Assembly: GCA_022821905.1 (NCBI GenBank)
Contig: JAJECS010000006.1
Span: 124,001 to 188,000, forward strand
Length of the DNA stretch: 64,000 bases
Direction of reading: 5' to 3'
Source: Chloroflexota bacterium
GTDB taxonomy: Bacteria; Chloroflexota; UBA11872
A program made the translations under genes and the position numbers. The notes under the pieces were generated by a model that saw nothing but the letters and a program-made list of their open reading frames with translations, ran no database searches and was not told where the DNA came from. Each line of letters opens with the position of its first letter. The first letter of the stretch is position 1. Shown here one piece after another: positions 60,769-64,000 of this stretch.

Positions 60769-61773
60769 ATGCCCACGCCGCGCGTGCTGGTGACGGTTGA
60801 GCGTCCACTCTTCCAGCGCATTTCGACGTCTGAGTCACGCGCGCGGCTGGAGCGCCTGGCCGAATCGGTGACGTTCAACGGCGGCGACCGAGCCTGGGAT
60901 GCTGCGGAAGTGCGAGAGCGCATCGGCGGCGCGACGGCCGTGCTGGCTTCGTGGGGCTCGTGCGCCTACGACGACCGGCTGTTGGAAGCCGCGCCGGCGC
61001 TCGAGATCATCTGCTACGCGGCTGGAACGATCCGAAGCGTGGCGCCGCCGGCTGTCTTCGAGCGCGGCGTGCGCGTGACCCACGCCGCCGACTTCATCGC
61101 GCTCGGCGTCGCCGAGCACACGCTGGCCGTGGTGCTCGGGTTGCTGCGGCGGACCGGCGACTTCGACGCCGCCATGCGCGCCGGCCGCTGGCGCGATATC
61201 GGTCCGGTTGTCGACCGCGAGCTCTTTGGCAAGCGCTACGGCATCGTCGGCGCGAGCAAGGTCGGACGCCGGCTCATTCCGCTGCTGCGGCCGTTCGACG
61301 TCGAGATCGTCGTGGCCGATCCCTACTTGACCGAGAATGACGCCCAGCGGCTGGGCGTGCGCAAGCTGGCGTTGCCGGACCTGATGCGCACCAGCGACGT
61401 GATCAGCATTCACGCGCCGGTCTTGCCCTCGACGCACCACATGATCGACGCCGAGATGCTGGCGCTGATCAAGGATGAAGCCGTGCTGGTGAACAACGCC
61501 CGCGCGGCGCTTGTCGACACCGAGGCGCTTGTAGCCGAGCTGGCCAAGGAGCGGTTCGACTGCGCTCTGGACGTCTTCGACGAGGAGCCACTGCCGCCCG
61601 ACCATCCACTGCTGGGGATGCGGCGGGTGCTCCTGACGCCCCACGTCGCCGGGCTGACCCCCGAACGCCGCGCCCGGCTGACCGACGCGATGCTCGACGA
61701 GCTGGAGCGACACGCGAACGGCCTGCCGCTGCGGCACGAGGTCACCGTCGATCAGCTCGAAAGCATGGCTTAG
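60769..61773 (+). CDS. D-isomer specific 2-hydroxyacid dehydrogenase
   Basis: This 334-residue NAD-dependent dehydrogenase keeps the catalytic set: R245 in LVNNARAALVD, E272 in VFDEEPLPPDHP and H292 in LLTPHVAGLTPER. The nucleotide loop reads YGIVGASKVGRRLI, with Ser in the second Gly position of GxGxxG. ATG 60769 has GGGGAG 7 bp upstream. Likely reactions are reduction of a 2-keto acid or oxidation of a phosphoglycerate-like acid. It is divergent from the isomerase-SDR operon and followed by the sigma-factor gene. Confidence 0.88.
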   Translation: MPTPRVLVTVERPLFQRISTSESRARLERLAESVTFNGGDRAWDAAEVRERIGGATAVLASWGSCAYDDRLLEAAPALEIICYAAGTIRSVAPPAVFERGVRVTHAADFIALGVAEHTLAVVLGLLRRTGDFDAAMRAGRWRDIGPVVDRELFGKRYGIVGASKVGRRLIPLLRPFDVEIVVADPYLTENDAQRLGVRKLALPDLMRTSDVISIHAPVLPSTHHMIDAEMLALIKDEAVLVNNARAALVDTEALVAELAKERFDCALDVFDEEPLPPDHPLLGMRRVLLTPHVAGLTPERRARLTDAMLDELERHANGLPLRHEVTVDQLESMA

Positions 61774-61850
61774 CTCGCCGCAGCCCCCTGCGTATACTTG
61801 CGGCGTCGAGGATCCGCCTGGCCCCGAGAGGCAGCGCCGACAAGCTCCCA

Positions 61851-62717
61851 ATGTCCGCCCAACGTGGAGGAATAGGGCCGACCGCCCAGTTGGACGAGGC
61901 GTCGAGCCTGCGTGCCTATCTGAGTGAGATTCGCCGGATTCCTCGCCTCACCGCGCGCGAGGAGTTGGAGCTGGCGCAGCGCATCGAGCGCAACGAGCCA
62001 GGGGCCCGCCAGCAGATGATCACCGCCAACCTTCGCCTGGTGGTGGCGGTGGCGCGTCGCTTTGCCGATGGTCGCGCGCCGCTGCTCGACCTCATCCAGG
62101 AGGGCAACACGGGGCTCATGCGCGCCGTGGAGCGCTTCGATTGGCGGCACGGATTCAGATTCAGCAGCTTCGCCATGCAGTGGGTGCAGCAACCCATCGC
62201 GCGGGCGGCGGCCGAGGCCGACCTGCCGCTGCGGCTGCCCGACTACGTGCACCGCAAGCTGGCGACCTCACGTCGGATCTGGGATGAGCTGCGGGCCGAG
62301 CTGCAGCGCGATCCCGAGGACGGTGAAGTGGCGCGCCGAGTGGGTCTGCCAACGGCCGAGCTGTCGCGCCTGCGCCGGTTCGCCGGGCGGACGATCTCCC
62401 TGGAGAGCGCGACTGCCGACGATGAATCTTCGCTGACACCGACCGATGGAGCGCGAGTACCACAGCCGTTCGACGAGCTGCGATCAAAGTTCCTCTGCGC
62501 CGATCTCAATCGGGCGCTGGCCACGCTGGACGTGCGCGAGCGGACGATCCTGCGCCTGCGATTCGGTCTCGGCGGACGCGAGCCGCTGCGCCTGGTCGAC
62601 GTTGGCAATCGCCTGGGACTCACCGCCGAGCGCATCCGGCAGCTGCAAGCCCAGGCGCTCGCCAAGCTTCGGCGCTCCAGCGCCGGGCGCATTCTCGAAG
62701 GCTACGCCGCGGGATAA
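61851..62717 (+). CDS. RpoD-like group 2 sigma-70 factor
   Basis: This 288-residue sigma factor lacks region 1.1. Region 1.2 is LRAYLSEIRRIPRLTAREEL. Region 2 includes NLRLVVAVARRF, LDLIQEGNTGLMRAVERFDW and GFRFSSFAMQWVQQPIARAA. Region 3 follows at about 125-185. Region 4.2 is LTAERIRQLQAQALAKLRRS. The length and intact 2.4/4.2 fit an alternative primary-like sigma. It differs from normal RpoD in region 2.4 (QWVQQPIARAAAE instead of WWIRQAITRAI), so promoter choice may be altered. No anti-sigma gene is adjacent. Confidence 0.9.
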   Translation: MSAQRGGIGPTAQLDEASSLRAYLSEIRRIPRLTAREELELAQRIERNEPGARQQMITANLRLVVAVARRFADGRAPLLDLIQEGNTGLMRAVERFDWRHGFRFSSFAMQWVQQPIARAAAEADLPLRLPDYVHRKLATSRRIWDELRAELQRDPEDGEVARRVGLPTAELSRLRRFAGRTISLESATADDESSLTPTDGARVPQPFDELRSKFLCADLNRALATLDVRERTILRLRFGLGGREPLRLVDVGNRLGLTAERIRQLQAQALAKLRRSSAGRILEGYAAG

Positions 62718-62760
62718 GCCGGCCGCGCGCCACTCCGGTAGGTGGATAGAATTGCGTTGA

Positions 62761-62796
62761 CCATATGGCCATACGTGATGTATGGTTTGCCATATG
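62761..62796. promoter_or_regulatory. candidate VapB operator with inverted repeats
   Basis: CCATATGG at 62761-62768 is palindromic. CCATAC-GTGAT-GTATGG at 62769-62785 is a perfect 6-bp inverted repeat, and CCATATG recurs at 62790-62796. The sites lie 23-58 bp before the antitoxin start, where an autoregulated TA promoter is expected. Confidence 0.6.
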
Positions 62797-62818
62797 ACGA
62801 CGTTGAACGGTGTGGCAA

Positions 62819-63058
62819 ATGAAGACAACGCTGAATATCGACGACGCCGTGATGCGCCGTCTGCGCGAAGAGGCCGCGCGTCGCGGAACCACCATGACGG
62901 CCCTGGTTGAGGCCGGCATCATGCGGGTGCTCGAACCGGCGCCGCCCTATGTGACCGAGCAAGATGCGCTGCCAGAGCTCCCGCGCTGGAACAGCGGCGG
63001 CGCGCTGGTCGATGTCGCCAACCGAGACGAGCTCTATGCGGCCATGGACGAGTCCTGA
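62819..63058 (+). CDS. ribbon-helix-helix antitoxin (VapB-like)
   Basis: This is a 79-residue antitoxin. The RHH segment is MKTTLNIDDAVMRRLREEAA, RRGTTMTALVEAGIMRVLEP. An acidic Pro-rich tail (YVTEQDALPELPRWNSGGAL) would wrap the toxin. The toxin frame starts at the base following its stop, so the pair is co-translated. GTG 62810 would add three residues but ATG 62819 starts on the fold. Confidence 0.85.
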   Translation: MKTTLNIDDAVMRRLREEAARRGTTMTALVEAGIMRVLEPAPPYVTEQDALPELPRWNSGGALVDVANRDELYAAMDES

Positions 63059-63493
63059 TTGCTCGTCGTCGATACGAATGTTCTGGTTTACGCGGCCGAC
63101 GAGGGTTCGGAGGCCCACCCAGCCTGTTGGCAGCGACTGAACCAGTGGCGCGTTGAGCCCACGCCGACCTTTATCACCTGGAATGTCTGCTACGAGTTTC
63201 TTCGGGTCAGCACGCATCCGCGCGTGCTCCGCTCGCCATGGAGTCCGGGTGACGCGTGGCGATTTCTCACCGTGGTGCTTGCCTCGCCAGGCTTCGCGCT
63301 CCTGCGGCCAACCGACCGCCACCAGGCGGTTCTGACCCAGACGCTCGCGGAACTCCCGGACGTTCGCGGAAACCTGATGCACGACCTGCACACGGCGGTC
63401 GTGATGCGCGAGCACGGCGTCAGCCGCATCTGCACCCGCGACACCCACTTCCATCGGTTCCCGTTCCTCGAGGTTATCGACCCGCTGCGGTAG
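63059..63493 (+). CDS. PIN-domain toxin (VapC-like)
   Basis: This 144-residue PIN ribonuclease starts at TTG 63059, directly after the antitoxin stop. Catalytic acids are D5 (VVDTNVLVYA), E46 (CYEFLRVST), D109 (MHDLHTAVV) and D128 (TRDTHFHRF). The four-acid pattern is complete, so the toxin should be functional. Its subtype is the one with a Trp/Leu-rich second helix (PACWQRLNQWRV). It forms a VapBC-like unit with its own operator. Confidence 0.88.
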   Translation: MLVVDTNVLVYAADEGSEAHPACWQRLNQWRVEPTPTFITWNVCYEFLRVSTHPRVLRSPWSPGDAWRFLTVVLASPGFALLRPTDRHQAVLTQTLAELPDVRGNLMHDLHTAVVMREHGVSRICTRDTHFHRFPFLEVIDPLR

Positions 63494-63554
63494 GCGTGGG
63501 GTCGACCGGATCCACGGCAGCGGGAGATGGCCGCCCTTGGACTAACGGATGGGG

Positions 63555-64000
63555 TTAGGGAAAGACTGCCAGCAAGTCCTCGTCGGATTCGCGCCGGCGG
63601 GTCAGGCGGGCCTGACCGTCCGAAACCATCACGACGGCGGGCCGGCCGACCATGTTGTAGGTGCTGGCCATGCTCATGTGATAGGCGCCGGCTGCCGGCA
63701 CGGCGATGAGGTCGCCCCGGCGCAGCGGCGGCAGCACCGTGTCGCGCAGCAGCACGTCGCCGGACTCGCAGTAGCGGCCCGCCAGCGTCAGGGTTTCGGG
63801 TGGACCGTCGCCGGTTCGGTTCGCCAGCAGCGCGGCGTACTTGGACTGGTAGAGCGCGGGGCGCGGGTTGTCGGCCATGCCCCCGTCGACCGAGACGTAG
63901 GTGCGGACGCCGGGAATGTGCTTGACGGTCCCGACGGCGTAGAGCGCCACCCCGGCGCGCGCCACGATCGAGCGGCCAGGCTCGATGAGCAGCCGCGGCG
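63555..64000 (-). CDS. lysA: diaminopimelate decarboxylase, C-terminal part
   Basis: The frame runs off the right edge, so only the last about 148 codons are visible. Motifs are EPGRSIVARAG (PLP phosphate loop), VSVDGGMADNPRPALYQSKY (substrate-binding), YCESGDVL (catalytic Cys and neighbours) and AAGAYHMSMASTYNMVGRPA (C-terminal Tyr). These match LysA, which decarboxylates meso-diaminopimelate to lysine with PLP. The gene would begin beyond 64000. Confidence 0.92.
   Translation of the reverse strand, partial: PRLLIEPGRSIVARAGVALYAVGTVKHIPGVRTYVSVDGGMADNPRPALYQSKYAALLANRTGDGPPETLTLAGRYCESGDVLLRDTVLPPLRRGDLIAVPAAGAYHMSMASTYNMVGRPAVVMVSDGQARLTRRRESDEDLLAVFP

Overview
The window is GC-rich, densely coded bacterial DNA. 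It most resembles a Chloroflexota chromosome, for example the SAR202/Dehalococcoidia or sponge- and soil-associated lineages. The signs are large family-5 solute-binding lipoproteins with a KEVPVE-type repeat spacer after the lipobox, several phytanoyl-CoA-dioxygenase-like, Gfo/Idh/MocA and TIM-barrel sugar-isomerase-like genes, sialidase-like beta-propellers, and many PIN-domain toxin-antitoxin loci. This placement is inferred from gene content; there is no rRNA or other marker to confirm it.

Layout. 1-6.5 kb: DUF72/PhyH operon, a sialidase-like protein, moaB and the moaD-moaE pair, an SDR, a Bcp peroxiredoxin and tRNA-Thr(GGT). 6.9-13.5 kb: an oxidoreductase, an IS6-type transposase relic and a complete minus-strand peptide-type ABC transporter operon (sugar-isomerase-like gene, OppB, OppC, OppD, OppF). 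13.8-23.8 kb: the divergent solute-binding lipoprotein, a second PhyH gene, an IS110 relic, a histidine phosphatase, then a second solute-binding protein with its own two permeases but no ATPases. 23.8-30.5 kb: an Asp-box propeller protein, divergent from a MacA/HlyD-like lipoprotein adaptor and an FtsX-type permease. 30.7-31.3 kb: a 46-nt copy of the tRNA-Thr 3' half and a decayed cadherin-like gene. 31.3-41.9 kb: a one-protein two-component system (GAF-PAS-kinase-receiver-winged helix), a damaged lipoprotein gene, a class V aminotransferase-like gene, a lower-GC segment holding an NCS2-like permease fused to a GHKL-like domain, a secreted protein with four Cache-like repeats, and an M19 dipeptidase-like gene. 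41.9-45 kb: sarcosine-oxidase-like gene and a cluster of intact and broken toxin-antitoxin genes. 45-53.7 kb: M20 peptidase, sugar isomerase, ABC-2 exporter operon, old-yellow-enzyme homologue, transglutaminase-like protein, medium-chain dehydrogenase. 54-61.8 kb: AbrB antitoxin with a toxin stub, a lipoprotein, then a carbohydrate-type set (GH78-like enzyme, Gfo/Idh/MocA, SDR, sugar isomerase, 2-hydroxyacid dehydrogenase). 61.8-64 kb: an RpoD-like sigma factor, a VapBC-like pair and the C-terminal part of lysA.

How it fits together. Most genes suit a heterotroph that imports peptides or glyco-oligomers and processes modified sugars, N-methyl amino acids and small peptides. The most unusual items are the kinase-receiver-DNA-binding fusion whose receiver has Asn where the phospho-accepting Asp should be, the NCS2 permease with a cytoplasmic GHKL-like tail, and the tRNA 3'-end direct repeat that could mark the ends of an old 24-kb integrated segment. 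No CRISPR array, rRNA gene or intact integrase was seen.
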